A DNA stretch of 64,000 nucleotides from assembly GCF_013185185.1 (NCBI RefSeq), contig NZ_JAAZWE010000004.1, forward strand, positions 610,279 through 674,278. Direction: 5' to 3'. The notes below the pieces were generated by a model. That model worked only from the letters and a program-made list of their open reading frames with translations. It was not told where the DNA came from and made no database searches. The position numbers were made by a program, and so were the translations under genes. Below, piece by piece: positions 17,639-26,256 of the stretch; position 1 is the first letter of the stretch; the number at the start of each line of letters is the position of its first letter. The DNA comes from Saccharibacillus endophyticus. Its GTDB lineage: Bacteria > Bacillota > Bacilli > Paenibacillales > Paenibacillaceae.

Positions 17639-17652
17639 GAATTCGCGAATTC
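17639..17652. promoter_or_regulatory. Perfect 14-bp palindrome in the AraC/GH105 divergent gap
   Basis: GAATTCGCGAATTC is self-complementary and sits in the 188-base region shared by the two divergent promoters. It is a candidate operator, though AraC proteins more often use direct repeats. A weak cre-like sequence ATAAGAACGCTTACA (two mismatches) lies about 50 bases closer to the GH105 gene. Confidence 0.3.
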
Positions 17653-17754
17653 ACGCAAAATATGTACAGTTCGTTGTGCTACGATAATCGCATATAAGAA
17701 CGCTTACATCCTAACGGACAATCCCCCAAATTCAATGAAAACGGAGCGAAGACA

Positions 17755-18906
17755 ATGAAGCTAAAGACGGAAAAGGTTGACCTGAACGTGCTGATCGAAC
17801 GCGTGACCGACTACACCCTAGACATGGATCTGACCTGGGATTGGCCTTGCGGCGTCGCCTATTACGGCGTCAGCCGGGCTTACGAAGCGACGGGCAATAA
17901 ACGCTACCTGGAGCGCATGGTCGCTTGGGTGGACGAATATATCGAAGCGGGCCTGCCTCCGGTCTGGACGGTCAACGCCTGCGCGATGGGCCATATGCTG
18001 CTGACGCTGTACGCCGAGACGAAGGAGCAGAAATATCTGGACCTGATCCTGAGCAAAATCGAATATCTGGAAAAAGACGCGCTGCGCTTCGGCGATGGAG
18101 TGCTTCAGCATACGGTATCGGCGAAAAACGATTTCCCCGAGCAGGCTTGGGCGGATACGCTGTTCATGGCGGCTTATTTCCTGCTGCGCGCGGGCGTCAT
18201 GCTGGAGCGCAAAGACCTGATCGACGATGCGCTGCATCAGTATTTCTGGCATATCAACTACCTTCAGGACGAAGAAAACGGGCTTTGGTACCACGGCTAC
18301 AACAACATCAAGCAGGATCATATGTCCGGCCTGCACTGGGCGCGGGCGAATGCGTGGGGCGCGTACACGATGGCTCGCGCCGCGCGCGGCCTGCCCGAAG
18401 CGTATCTGTATCCGCCGATGATGCATATCTGGAGCTCGCTGCGCGACCAGTTGGCCGCGATCAAAAAGCTGCAAAAAGACGACGGACTCTGGGGCACGGT
18501 GCTTGACTATCCGGATGCGTACGGCGAAGTGTCCGCCACCGCCGGAATCGCCGCAGCCATGGTGCTTCAAGGCAATCCGCTGCACGGCAAGTACGTGCAA
18601 AAAGCGCTCGACGGCGTTATCGCCAACATCACGGAAAAAGGCCGCGTGCTGAACGTCTCCGGCGGCACCGCCGTCATGAACGATATCGCGGGTTATCTCG
18701 GCATCGACCGCAAATGGGCGCAGGGCTGGGGCCAAGGACTCGCATTGGCGCTGCTCACGGCCGTGTTGGAAAATCAGGAGCAGGAGCGGAAGATCGCGGA
18801 GAATCGGAAGAAAGCCGCGTCCGATGCAGACGAAAGCGCCAAATCGGAGGATACATCGGAAAAGACGCCTCAGGCCGCAGCAAGCGGTTCGAAAACGGAT
18901 AAGTAA
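17755..18906 (+). CDS. GH105 unsaturated rhamnogalacturonyl hydrolase (YteR/YesR type)
   Basis: 383 residues, cytoplasmic. Alpha-toroid repeats with the GH105 hallmarks DWPCGVAYYGVSRAYEATG, the catalytic Asp in PEQAWADTLFMAAYF, and HWARANAWGAYTMARA. These enzymes remove the unsaturated galacturonate from rhamnogalacturonan disaccharides made by pectate lyases. The last 40 residues form a low-complexity Lys/Ser/Ala/Glu tail not expected in the family. ATG 17755 has GGAG 8 nt upstream. Divergent AraC regulator; terminator at 18969. Confidence 0.9.
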   Translation: MKLKTEKVDLNVLIERVTDYTLDMDLTWDWPCGVAYYGVSRAYEATGNKRYLERMVAWVDEYIEAGLPPVWTVNACAMGHMLLTLYAETKEQKYLDLILSKIEYLEKDALRFGDGVLQHTVSAKNDFPEQAWADTLFMAAYFLLRAGVMLERKDLIDDALHQYFWHINYLQDEENGLWYHGYNNIKQDHMSGLHWARANAWGAYTMARAARGLPEAYLYPPMMHIWSSLRDQLAAIKKLQKDDGLWGTVLDYPDAYGEVSATAGIAAAMVLQGNPLHGKYVQKALDGVIANITEKGRVLNVSGGTAVMNDIAGYLGIDRKWAQGWGQGLALALLTAVLENQEQERKIAENRKKAASDADESAKSEDTSEKTPQAAASGSKTDK

Positions 18907-19103
18907 AACGAACATATTCCTGGTTCTGCATCCCTGCCCAATAGCTTGACCGAGCCAATAGAAGAAAGAAGCCGAAGCCGCTCAAAAGAAGTGGTTTTTC
19001 GGCTTTTTCCCGTATGCGAATGTTTGCGCGAAGCGCGACCGCTGCGCTGTCGGGCGGCGCGGCGAATAGGTTTGAACGAAACTTGCATTTGCGGGAGCGG
19101 CAT
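18870..19103 (-). CDS. Possible small basic protein, unrecognised
   Basis: 77 codons on the minus strand, starting at ATG 19103 with a very good AAGGAGG 6 nt upstream. The product is rich in Arg, Ser and Lys and resembles no family I know. Its frame crosses the GH105 terminator and overlaps the last 37 bases of that gene, which argues against it. It may instead be the truncated start of a lost gene. Confidence 0.25.
   Translation of the reverse strand: MPLPQMQVSFKPIRRAARQRSGRASRKHSHTGKSRKTTSFERLRLLSSIGSVKLLGRDAEPGICSFYLSVFEPLAAA
18969..19009 (+). terminator. Terminator of the GH105 gene
   Basis: AAGCCGAA (18969-18976) pairs with TTCGGCTT (18998-19005), enclosing a weaker inner stem, and the stem runs into T's. 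Confidence 0.75.
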
Positions 19104-19320
19104 AGCAATCCTCCTTAATCAGCATGCCGACCACGGAACTTTTTCGAAAAAAATACAATCGGCGGCGTTCTTATACGTAATGAACGCCGCCGCATGGATT
19201 TAGTTGTAAATATTAGCTTTCATTTGATAATATAAATAAGCTAAGTTGCTTTATACAAATAAACCATAAATCATTTTTATGCATATATTATAGATTTTAA
19301 ACGAGAAGAGGAACTTGGAA

Positions 19321-19632
19321 ATGCAATGGACAAACTGTCCTCGATGCGGGAGCAACAGAGTCGCATTCCGACATAGAAAAGCAAAAAAGCCTGCTTATGG
19401 CTGTTTAAGCCTCTTACTGATCTTTCTATTGTTTATCCTTCTTTCCGTGTTTTCGGAATCTTCAATTCCTTTCGCTTCTTCACTTATTCCTCTTCTATTT
19501 GTCCCCTTCAGCGTCTTCATTTTCATTTATTTAAAAAACAGAGCGGACCGACAAAAAAAAGCTTTCCAGGAAGCCAATACTTATTTATATTGCAAAGATT
19601 GCGAAAACTTATTTCGAGCAAAAAAGCAATAA
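19321..19632 (+). CDS. Small membrane protein with split zinc ribbon
   Basis: 103 residues, function unknown. CPRCGS at residues 7-12 and CKDC near residue 93 form two metal-binding pairs on either side of two closely spaced membrane helices (CLSLLLIFLLFILLSVF and the IPLLFVPFSVFIFIYL region). The pairs would both face the cytoplasm and could form one ribbon. ATG 19321 has AGAGGA 8 nt upstream. Codon use is more AT-rich than its neighbours. 19110-19310 upstream is gene-free and AT-rich. Confidence 0.65.
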   Translation: MQWTNCPRCGSNRVAFRHRKAKKPAYGCLSLLLIFLLFILLSVFSESSIPFASSLIPLLFVPFSVFIFIYLKNRADRQKKAFQEANTYLYCKDCENLFRAKKQ

Positions 19633-19658
19633 GATGTGCCTTTGCAAAAAATTCTCCT

Positions 19659-20363
19659 TTACTCGCAAATGTTCCGTATCGTCTTCGCTGCCGAATCTCC
19701 TGCGCGAAGCGTGATATCCGGCTTAACCCCGTCTTCCGGAATTTCCGTGCCTCGGCGGTCGATCCAGATCGCTTTCCAGCCCGCGCCTTTCGCGCCGACG
19801 ATATCATTCGCGTAGGAGTCGCCGATGTAATACGTATTCTCCGGTTCGATGCCGAGCTGCTGCTCGACATGACGGAAAATCCGCACGTCCGGCTTCATGA
19901 ACGCCAACTCGCCGGACACGACGACGTCCTCGTACTTGATCCAATCGTAGATGCCGAGCTGCCGCACTTTTTTGCGCTGGTGCTCTGCCGGGCCGTTAGT
20001 GATTACTCCGAACTTCAGTCCGTGGTCCCGGCAGTAGTCCAGGGCTTCCCGCATATCCGGCGCAGGCTCGAGTTCCCCTTGCGCCGACGCGTAATCCTGT
20101 TGGAATCGCAGCGCTTCTTCGCGGGAAATCTCGACGCCCATCACGCGAAACGCCTCCGTGATCCGATACGCGTGCATGTCTTCGAGCGACATCTCGCCGC
20201 GCACGGTCTGCTCGAACACTTCGTCGCTGAAATGCCGGTTGTGCCGATACAGATCGTCCAGCGACAACTCCGCATAACGTTCGAAGTTGCGGTCGAATGC
20301 TTTTTTAAAAGGAATAATCTGATCGTAGATCGTATCGTCGATATCGAAAATAAAGTTGTACAT
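19659..20363 (-). CDS. HAD family hydrolase, YjjG-type nucleotidase
   Basis: 234 residues. HAD motifs in order: nucleophile FDIDDTIYD (residues 5-13), threonine motif GVITNG, lysine motif FMKPD and the acidic motif IGDSYANDIVGA. The helical cap and length match YjjG/YsaA-like pyrimidine nucleotidases, which dephosphorylate non-canonical nucleotides. GGAGGG lies 11 nt before ATG 20363. Converges closely on the small membrane protein gene (26-nt gap) with no clear terminator between. Confidence 0.85.
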   Translation of the reverse strand: MYNFIFDIDDTIYDQIIPFKKAFDRNFERYAELSLDDLYRHNRHFSDEVFEQTVRGEMSLEDMHAYRITEAFRVMGVEISREEALRFQQDYASAQGELEPAPDMREALDYCRDHGLKFGVITNGPAEHQRKKVRQLGIYDWIKYEDVVVSGELAFMKPDVRIFRHVEQQLGIEPENTYYIGDSYANDIVGAKGAGWKAIWIDRRGTEIPEDGVKPDITLRAGDSAAKTIRNICE

Positions 20364-20493
20364 CGAACATTCTCCCTCCAGCCAAACTTTTCTTTTTATT
20401 TATTCTACTACAGCCGAGCGCATCGCCTTCTCCTTTTCAACTTTAATCAAAGATGCGACGACGATCAATTCACGTTGCTAGATCCGCCCAAGT

Positions 20494-20538
20494 AAAAACC
20501 ATGCCGAAAGATCGCCGGGATCTCTCTGCATGGTTTTT
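20494..20538. terminator. Terminator after the first MATE gene
   Basis: AAAAACCATGC (20494-20504) and GCATGGTTTTT (20528-20538) pair over 11 bp with an inner GATC-centred stem. It is symmetric and can act both ways, serving the minus-strand gene ending at 20559. Confidence 0.85.
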
Positions 20539-20558
20539 CTTTTCATATAATCCGATTC

Positions 20559-21956
20559 TTAAATCAATTTATGCCGATACCATTTCCGTCCCATGAACCG
20601 CCAGATGAAGATGCCGCCGCGAATCGCCCATTCGGCGTTCATCGCGAGCCATACGCCGAGGATGCCCATATTCAGCACGATGCCGAGGATATAGCCGAGC
20701 ACGACGCGGAACAACCACATCGACAGCATCGAGATCAGCGAGGTGAACTTGGCGTCTCCTGCCGCTCGCAGCGCCGACGGGATCATGAAGCTGATCGACC
20801 AGAGCGGAATCTGCGCGATCGTATTGATCAGCACGATCAGGAAGATGTCGTCCACGATCTCCGCCGGAGGATTGAACATGCTGATCAGCGGATGGAACAG
20901 CGGCAAGATGATCAGACCCATGATGACGTAGAAAAAGGAGCCCAGGATCACGAACGATTTGGTCAGCTTTTTCGCGTCTTTCACGTCCCGGCGTCCCATG
21001 CACTGGCCGACGACCGTGATCAGCGTGAGCGACAGCGCGTTGGCCGGAATCTGCATCACGCCCGCCAAAGCGCCGCTGATCGCGTTCGTCGCGATCGCGT
21101 ACGTGCCCATGCTGACGATGAAGATCTGGGTCAGGATTTTGCCGCCGTTGAAAAACATCTGCTCCGCCGCGAACGGCATGCCGATGGTGAAGATCCGTTT
21201 GAGCATATCGAAGCCGACCGTGAAAAAGTCCCGAATGCGTATCCGCAGCTCGGCATCGATCTTGATCAAGTAATAGACCGCGCACGCCGCCGCAAAATAA
21301 CGCGAAATATTGACCGACAACGTCATGCCGAACACGCCCATATCGAGCACGTTGATAAACAGCAGATTAAGCCCGACATACGGAAGGTTCATCACGAGCG
21401 ACAGCGCGAGCGAAGCGCGGGAACGGCCGATGCCGCGCAGCGCGCCGCAGACCGCTTCGACGAACGCGAGGCCCAAGTACGACAAGCCGCTGCCGATGAT
21501 GTAGGTGCGCGCCAGCTCCATCACCGCAGGCTCCGCCGAACCGAACAGCACGTTCAGCAGCGGATTGTGGAACACGATCATGACGATCCCGATGATTGCC
21601 GCAAGCAGCGACACCGCCGAAGCCGACCCTGCCGTCGCTTTGGACACCATGATCGAGTTGCCGCTGCCTTTGTACTGCGCGACGACGACCGTACCGCCCG
21701 TTGCTACCGCGACGAAAATGCTAAGCAGGAACACGTTGAGCGAATCGACCATATTGACCGCGCTGACCGCATCCACGCCCGCCGAACTGATCATGGCCGT
21801 ATTGACCAGGTTCAGCCCCACGATAAAGATCTGATCCACCAGCAGAGGAATGAATAACGCGATAATCTGCCGGTAATCGATCGATCTGCCCGAGAGGTAT
21901 TTCTCCAGCAGCGCATTCCCCCGTTTGATTCGTATGTTGCTTTCTGCCATCTCCAA
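20559..21956 (-). CDS. MATE family efflux transporter
   Basis: 465 residues with about twelve membrane helices in two bundles, for example IIALFIPLLVDQIFIVGLNL near the N-terminus and IAQIPLWSISFMIPSALRAA near the C-terminus, both typical MATE signatures. Exports cationic drugs or metabolites in exchange for Na+ or H+. ATG at 21956 may be replaced by a second ATG two codons on. It is separated from the next MATE gene upstream by a terminator-like hairpin, so it may have its own promoter. Confidence 0.9.
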   Translation of the reverse strand: MEMAESNIRIKRGNALLEKYLSGRSIDYRQIIALFIPLLVDQIFIVGLNLVNTAMISSAGVDAVSAVNMVDSLNVFLLSIFVAVATGGTVVVAQYKGSGNSIMVSKATAGSASAVSLLAAIIGIVMIVFHNPLLNVLFGSAEPAVMELARTYIIGSGLSYLGLAFVEAVCGALRGIGRSRASLALSLVMNLPYVGLNLLFINVLDMGVFGMTLSVNISRYFAAACAVYYLIKIDAELRIRIRDFFTVGFDMLKRIFTIGMPFAAEQMFFNGGKILTQIFIVSMGTYAIATNAISGALAGVMQIPANALSLTLITVVGQCMGRRDVKDAKKLTKSFVILGSFFYVIMGLIILPLFHPLISMFNPPAEIVDDIFLIVLINTIAQIPLWSISFMIPSALRAAGDAKFTSLISMLSMWLFRVVLGYILGIVLNMGILGVWLAMNAEWAIRGGIFIWRFMGRKWYRHKLI

Positions 21957-22028
21957 CCCTTCTTTTTCCCGAAATTTTAAACATGCAAATACTGACTATC
22001 CGACTTTGAACCTCTCAATACAAAACAA

Positions 22029-22064
22029 AAAACGCTCTGCGCGGTCTTGGCGACCGGAGAGCGT
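22029..22064 (-). terminator. Terminator between the two MATE genes
   Basis: In the minus direction ACGCTCT (22064-22058) pairs with AGAGCGT (22038-22032), with an inner CGGTC/GACCG stem, followed by TTTTTTGTTTTG. It lies 160 bases past the stop of the second MATE gene. Confidence 0.85.
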
Positions 22065-22227
22065 GGCTGACTATCGTAATCGTTTGTTGCGTTTTTCGCG
22101 GGTACGACCCAAGTGCCGAACAGGCTTTTGCAGCCTTTTTCGACCCTATGTCAGTTCTGTCAGTTCCGCCACGTCCGCCAATATATCATGATTCCCCGGA
22201 AAAGACAAGGCGCTGCGGGCCATTCGG

Positions 22228-23616
22228 TTACGCCGGAAGCCCTTCCGGTTCCGCTTGCCGCGCGTTCAGTTTCCGGTTGAACGGAATGAACAGGATCAAG
22301 CCGAGCAGGCAGGTAATCAGCTCCGTGACGGTCATCGACCAGATCACGCCGTGCATGCCGAACGTCGCATGCAAGACGATGATCGTTGGGATGTACAGCA
22401 CGCCCTGCGTAATGGACATGATCATCGTCGGCGTGCCTTGACCGGAAGCCTGGAACAGCGTGAGGAACAATCCGGTGAAGCCGTTGAACAGCGCCGAGAT
22501 CAGCATCGCTCCGAGAATATACCCTCCGACTTCAAGCACTGCGGGATCGCTGGAGAACAATCGCAGAACCGGGTCGCGCAGCAAATACACCAATCCGACA
22601 AAGACGATCGCCACGCCCCCGATGATGCCCGCCGCGGCTTTGAAGCCGGCTTTGAAACGAGCGATATTCGAACCGGCGTAGTTAAAGGCGAAGAACGGAA
22701 TCAAACCGATAAACAGCCCCATCGCGAGGAATTCCGGAATCTGCACGATGCGAAGTCCGATGCCCGCCCCGGCCAGCACCTGTGCGCCGTATTCGATCAT
22801 GTAATGGTTGAACAGCAGCGTGGTCACGATCATGAACGCGGATTGGAACAGCTCGGACACTCCGATTTTGTATACTTCCAGCTGATCGCGAATCGACAAG
22901 CGAAAATGACTCATGAAGCCGCGCAAATGATCGCTTTTCTTCTGTAAAAAATAAACGTAGTAAAGCGCAGAGCTCGCGTTGGCCAGAATCATGGCGAGAG
23001 CCGCCCCCATGACGTGCATATCCAGTCCGAGAATGAGCAGCGGATCGAGAATCAAGCTTAGCCCCGTGCTGATAAAAATGCCATACATCGATTGTCTGGA
23101 CGCGCCTTCCGAACGGACGAGTTGTTCCAGCGTGAAGTTCATGACGATCACGAACCCGCCGCCGATCAGCGTCATGGCGTAAATTTTCGTATAGTCGTGG
23201 GTAGAGGCGTCCGCGCCGAGTCCATTGACTAAAGGACCGATAAACAGGAAGGAAATCAATGCGATCAGCAGCCCGGCGATCAAGCTTCCGTAAAAGGCGT
23301 AACCGGCGATCCTTTTCCCTTTTTCGGGCGTTCCTCCTCCGACGAGCCGGGTGATAAAGGTGCCTGCGCCGACTCCGAACACATTGCCCGCCGCCATCAA
23401 CACGGTGAAGATCGGCAGCCCCAGCGTGATCGCGGACAGCATGGACGTGTTGTGCAGCAAACCGATAAAGTACGCGTTGATGACGTTGTACACGGTGCCG
23501 ACTGACATGCCGAGCATCATCGGAATCGAGAGATGCGCGACAGCGCGTCCGATCGGCGATTTTTCCAGGTAGTATTGATTGGATTTCTTACCGTTTGCGG
23601 TTTCTGTAGTACTCAT
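22228..23616 (-). CDS. MATE family efflux transporter, MarR-associated
   Basis: 462 residues, about twelve helices. IGRAVAHLSIPMMLGMSVGT and GVGAGTFITRLVGGG match the NorM/MepA branch. Only distantly like the neighbouring MATE protein, so not a recent duplication. The MarR gene lies 148 bases upstream on the same strand, an arrangement like mepR-mepA, which suggests substrate-induced expression of multidrug efflux. GGAGG precedes ATG 23616. Confidence 0.9.
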   Translation of the reverse strand: MSTTETANGKKSNQYYLEKSPIGRAVAHLSIPMMLGMSVGTVYNVINAYFIGLLHNTSMLSAITLGLPIFTVLMAAGNVFGVGAGTFITRLVGGGTPEKGKRIAGYAFYGSLIAGLLIALISFLFIGPLVNGLGADASTHDYTKIYAMTLIGGGFVIVMNFTLEQLVRSEGASRQSMYGIFISTGLSLILDPLLILGLDMHVMGAALAMILANASSALYYVYFLQKKSDHLRGFMSHFRLSIRDQLEVYKIGVSELFQSAFMIVTTLLFNHYMIEYGAQVLAGAGIGLRIVQIPEFLAMGLFIGLIPFFAFNYAGSNIARFKAGFKAAAGIIGGVAIVFVGLVYLLRDPVLRLFSSDPAVLEVGGYILGAMLISALFNGFTGLFLTLFQASGQGTPTMIMSITQGVLYIPTIIVLHATFGMHGVIWSMTVTELITCLLGLILFIPFNRKLNARQAEPEGLPA

Positions 23617-23764
23617 GGCGAATGCCTCCGTTTAATATGATTACTTGCACAATTATTCATATATATGAGTTGAACGGCGGGCTCGGCGATCTTGCTCGTT
23701 ATTCTTGCACTTGTTTAAGGTGTGCATCGAATGATCAAACAGGCCGATTCCCACGCGTTATTTT

Positions 23765-24250
23765 TTAAAGGTTGTCGCGGACTTTCTCCAGCAGACGGAG
23801 CAGCGTATCCGCTTCTTCGGGTGTCAGGCCTGCCGTTACGCGATGCTCCAGTTCAAGAAAGACGTTATCGAACTCGGCGATCAGCGGCGCGGCTTGTTCG
23901 GTAACGTACACCATTTTTTTGCGTTCGTTGCCTTCGGGCACGACACGTTTGACGTAACCCTTTTTCTCCAAGCCTTGCAGCATGCTGGTGATACTCGCGT
24001 TGGTGCGGCTGAAGCGCTTAGCCAAGTCGTTTTGGATGATGCCTCGCTCTTGGAACATGTAGATGTAGCCGAGCATTTGGCCCTGCTGCGGGCTCAAGCC
24101 GAGTTCCGATAGACGGTTATCCGCGGAAGGTTTCATGCGGATCGCGATGTCGCGGAATAAGTTGGAATACGGAGTGGCTGCGCGTTGACGCTCGTCGACT
24201 TCCTGAAGAGCTTCGTTCGGCGTTGCTTCGTTGTTTCTTTTGTCGGGCAT
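23765..24250 (-). CDS. MarR family transcriptional regulator
   Basis: 161 residues with the winged helix-turn-helix of MarR (LGYIYMFQERGIIQNDLAKR, TNASITSMLQGLEKKGYVKR) and a beta-wing EGNERKKMVYVTE. Dimerisation helices flank it. ATG 24250 has AAAGGAG 8 nt upstream; the longer frame to 24298 would read through the operators. Very likely represses itself and the MATE pump downstream. Confidence 0.9.
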   Translation of the reverse strand: MPDKRNNEATPNEALQEVDERQRAATPYSNLFRDIAIRMKPSADNRLSELGLSPQQGQMLGYIYMFQERGIIQNDLAKRFSRTNASITSMLQGLEKKGYVKRVVPEGNERKKMVYVTEQAAPLIAEFDNVFLELEHRVTAGLTPEEADTLLRLLEKVRDNL

Positions 24251-24281
24251 GATGGGTGCTCCTTTGTTTGAATATATAACT

Positions 24282-24327
24282 GTTAGAGTTCTAACCATGA
24301 GATTACTATAATTGTTAGAGTTCTAAC
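24282..24327. promoter_or_regulatory. Pair of identical MarR operators
   Basis: GTTAGAGTTCTAAC occurs twice, at 24282-24295 and 24314-24327. Each has perfect 6-bp arms with a 2-base centre, and the centres are exactly 32 bases apart, three helical turns. They sit 32-77 bases upstream of the MarR start and cover its probable promoter, as expected for autorepression. Confidence 0.8.
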
Positions 24328-24423
24328 TGTCAATAGTCTAAGTGTGAAAAGTTGAAATGAAAAATAGACCTGTATTAAGGTCTGAGGGTAGATCCTATTC
24401 GTTGATTGGCTTCGCGGGACGCT

Positions 24424-24616
24424 GCGGGAGGAATTCGTTAGCGGATGCTTACGAAGTGCCTTTCTACGAAAGGCTTTAGGTCGCGTGTTGTATTTGGGAA
24501 GCTGGATTGAAATTTTATAAGGAAGCTTCCCAAATACAAAGGCGAACTATAGCATAGGCTTCCGAAGTGCATTTCTTCGAAATGCTTCAGCTCCTACACT
24601 GAATTCCTCCCTCCGC
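24424..24616 (+). repeat. Dispersed nested-stem element, copy E2
   Basis: 193 bp. Outer arms GGGAGGAATTC (24426-24436 region) and GAATTCCTCCC (24601-24611); core arms 24488-24502 and 24525-24539 pair perfectly over 15 bp (TTGTATTTGGGAAGC). The loop begins TGGATTGAAATTTTATAAGG. GGTCGCGTGTTG precedes the core, CAAAGGC follows it, and CTACACTGAAT closes the right side. Two accessory hairpins (GTGCCTTTCTACGAAAGGC; GTGCATTTCTTCGAAATGC) are inserted left and right, as in E1 and absent from E3-E5. CCTATTCGTT stands about 30 bases before the element, as also before E1 and E4. Confidence 0.8.
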
Positions 24617-24773
24617 TAGGTCGCTTAAAGTGATTAGAGCTTCATAACATTAATATTTTCAAAAAGTATTATTTCACTTCGTTATTATTCTAGTAAGCAG
24701 CACGTAAATACAGCTATAGAAGACTTCGTATAGGTTTTACTTATTGGTTTTTAGCTGTTAAGGTCAAACGCAT

Positions 24774-24816
24774 AGCCGCTTAGCCCGCCACTTTGAAAGT
24801 GGCGGGCTAAGCGGCT
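24774..24816. repeat. Perfect 43-bp palindrome
   Basis: Two 21-base arms (beginning AGCCGCTTAGCCCGCCAC) pair without a mismatch around a single central G. No T-run follows, and it lies 20 bases from element E3 between two minus-strand genes. It could be a bidirectional transcription stop, a cruciform, or part of the E3 insertion. Confidence 0.75.
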
Positions 24817-24836
24817 TGAGAAACTCCACCGTAGCT

Positions 24837-24984
24837 GGAAGCGAGAAGACGGAGAGAGAAATTCAGTAAAGGAGCGTTAGCGATCGCCTTTGAAATTGAG
24901 AAATAACCTTATAAAAGTTAAATCATCATTTCTCAATTTCAACACGCGACCGAAACGAATTTCTCTCGGAGTCTTCTCGCTTCC
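24837..24984 (-). repeat. Dispersed nested-stem element, copy E3 (inverted)
   Basis: 148 bp, opposite in direction to the other four. Outer arms start GGAAGCGAGAAGAC on each side and continue into GAGAGAAATT/AATTTCTC. Core arms TTGAAATTGAGAAAT (24890-24904) and ATTTCTCAATTTCAA (24928-24942) pair over 15 bp. In its own orientation it shares TTCGTTTCGGTCGCGTGTTG exactly with copy E4, then CAAAGGCGATCGCTAACGCT. Outer arms are shared with copy E5 rather than with E2/E4. Confidence 0.8.
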
Positions 24985-25077
24985 CACGCCAACGTGACTT
25001 TCGAAAGCTGCCTTAGCCTGTAATTTTTAAAGCAGCAGGCTATTAACGACATTCGGTTAAATAAAGTATATGTTTTG

Positions 25078-26085
25078 TCAAATGCGAGTAAGCTTATCAT
25101 CAGCCAAAATCAGATACAGTTCACGGATACGAAGGTTATCGTTAGCGGATTCTTCGATTAGAAAGCATAGGGTCGCCATGACTTGGTCGCCTTGGCGGAA
25201 TACGAGTTGGAGTTCGCCTCCGAGTTGCTCGAAGGAAGGGGTCCATTCTCGCAAATGGGCAAAGATACGTCGTGAGGTGAGCAAAGCCAATACGCCTTTG
25301 CGGCCGACCATCGGGCGGACGACGGTGCGGAGTTCCCGGCCGCCGCCGTCGGCGGTGAAGACGGGCTGTTCGGCGAGCAGGTCGATCATGCCGCTTATAT
25401 CGTAGGTCGCGAACGCGTCGACGAAGCGGCGGAGAAGGTTGGCGCGGGACTCTCGGGATTGTTCGGTTCGGCGCGAAGGGGCTGCGGTCACGGCGGGTTC
25501 GGCTTCGAGAGAGCGCTTGACCCGACTGTAGAGTTGTCTGCATCCGGCTTCGGTGCGTCCGGTCATCTCGGCGATCGCCGCATAGTCGTACCGGAAAGCT
25601 TCGCGCAGCACGAACACGGCGCGTTCGCCGGGCGAAAGCCGGTCCAGCAGCACCATGTAGGCGTAGCTTAACATATCGCGCTGCTGCGCGACGGCTTCGG
25701 GATCTTTTTCTTCGCCGCTGATCGGCTCAGGCAGCCATTCGCCGATATAAGTCTCTTTCCGGCTGCGTGCGGAATTCATCGTGTTGATGCAGGCATTCGT
25801 GATCATGCGGGCAATATAAGCCTTCATATTATCCACATTCCGCGGCTTGCGTCGGTGCAGTTCCGCAAAGCAATCCTGCACCGCATCCTCTGCTTCTTCC
25901 GCCGATCCCAACATTCGATAGGCGATAGCAAACGCATATTTGCGGTACTGGGCATACAACGTCTCCAAAGGCGGCATTGCGGTGCCGGTTTCTACCGCTT
26001 CCGGTTCCGATGATTGTTCCTGCACGGTCATCGGCTTGCTTCCTGCCGATTCTTGCTTCTTTTGCGTCGTTTCCGTGGTTTTCAT
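25078..26085 (-). CDS. ECF41-type RNA polymerase sigma factor
   Basis: 335 residues. Region 2 (FAIAYRMLGSAEEAEDAVQD) and region 4 (YDYAAIAEMTGRTEAGCRQL) are followed by a SnoaL-like C-terminal domain (RFVDAFATYDISGMIDLLAE, PVFTADGGG). That is the layout of ECF41/SigJ factors, where the extra domain controls activity in place of an anti-sigma factor. No carboxymuconolactone-type partner gene lies next to it. GAGGGG precedes ATG 26085. An N-terminal Glu/Gln-rich stretch of about 35 residues is additional. Confidence 0.88.
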   Translation of the reverse strand: MKTTETTQKKQESAGSKPMTVQEQSSEPEAVETGTAMPPLETLYAQYRKYAFAIAYRMLGSAEEAEDAVQDCFAELHRRKPRNVDNMKAYIARMITNACINTMNSARSRKETYIGEWLPEPISGEEKDPEAVAQQRDMLSYAYMVLLDRLSPGERAVFVLREAFRYDYAAIAEMTGRTEAGCRQLYSRVKRSLEAEPAVTAAPSRRTEQSRESRANLLRRFVDAFATYDISGMIDLLAEQPVFTADGGGRELRTVVRPMVGRKGVLALLTSRRIFAHLREWTPSFEQLGGELQLVFRQGDQVMATLCFLIEESANDNLRIRELYLILADDKLTRI

Positions 26086-26194
26086 CCTACTTTCCCCTCT
26101 CCCTCTCCGGCCCGATACGCCTTATTCTATAGACCGTTTACTCCGACCGAACGTGACGAAAAATCGCCAAGACTTTACCGGAATCCGGATAAAC

Positions 26195-26240
26195 GAAAAA
26201 AGACCCGAGCCTCTGATCAAAGTCAGAAACTCGGGCCTTA
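26195..26240 (-). terminator. Terminator downstream of tRNA-Leu
   Basis: Minus-strand stem GGCCCGAG (26238-26231) / CTCGGGTC (26209-26202) with inner TCTGA/TCAGA is followed by TTTTTT. It lies 17 bases past the tRNA 3' end. Confidence 0.85.
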
Positions 26241-26256
26241 ATGACGAAATAAGGAT

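Noticed and set aside
17689..17703. Cre-like sequence upstream of the GH105 gene
   Set aside because: Two mismatches at fixed positions of the cre pattern; not listed as a site of its own.
20571..21857. 428-codon plus-strand frame opposite the first MATE gene
   Set aside because: Composition is dominated by Arg, His and Asp as expected for the complement of membrane-protein codons; no family features.
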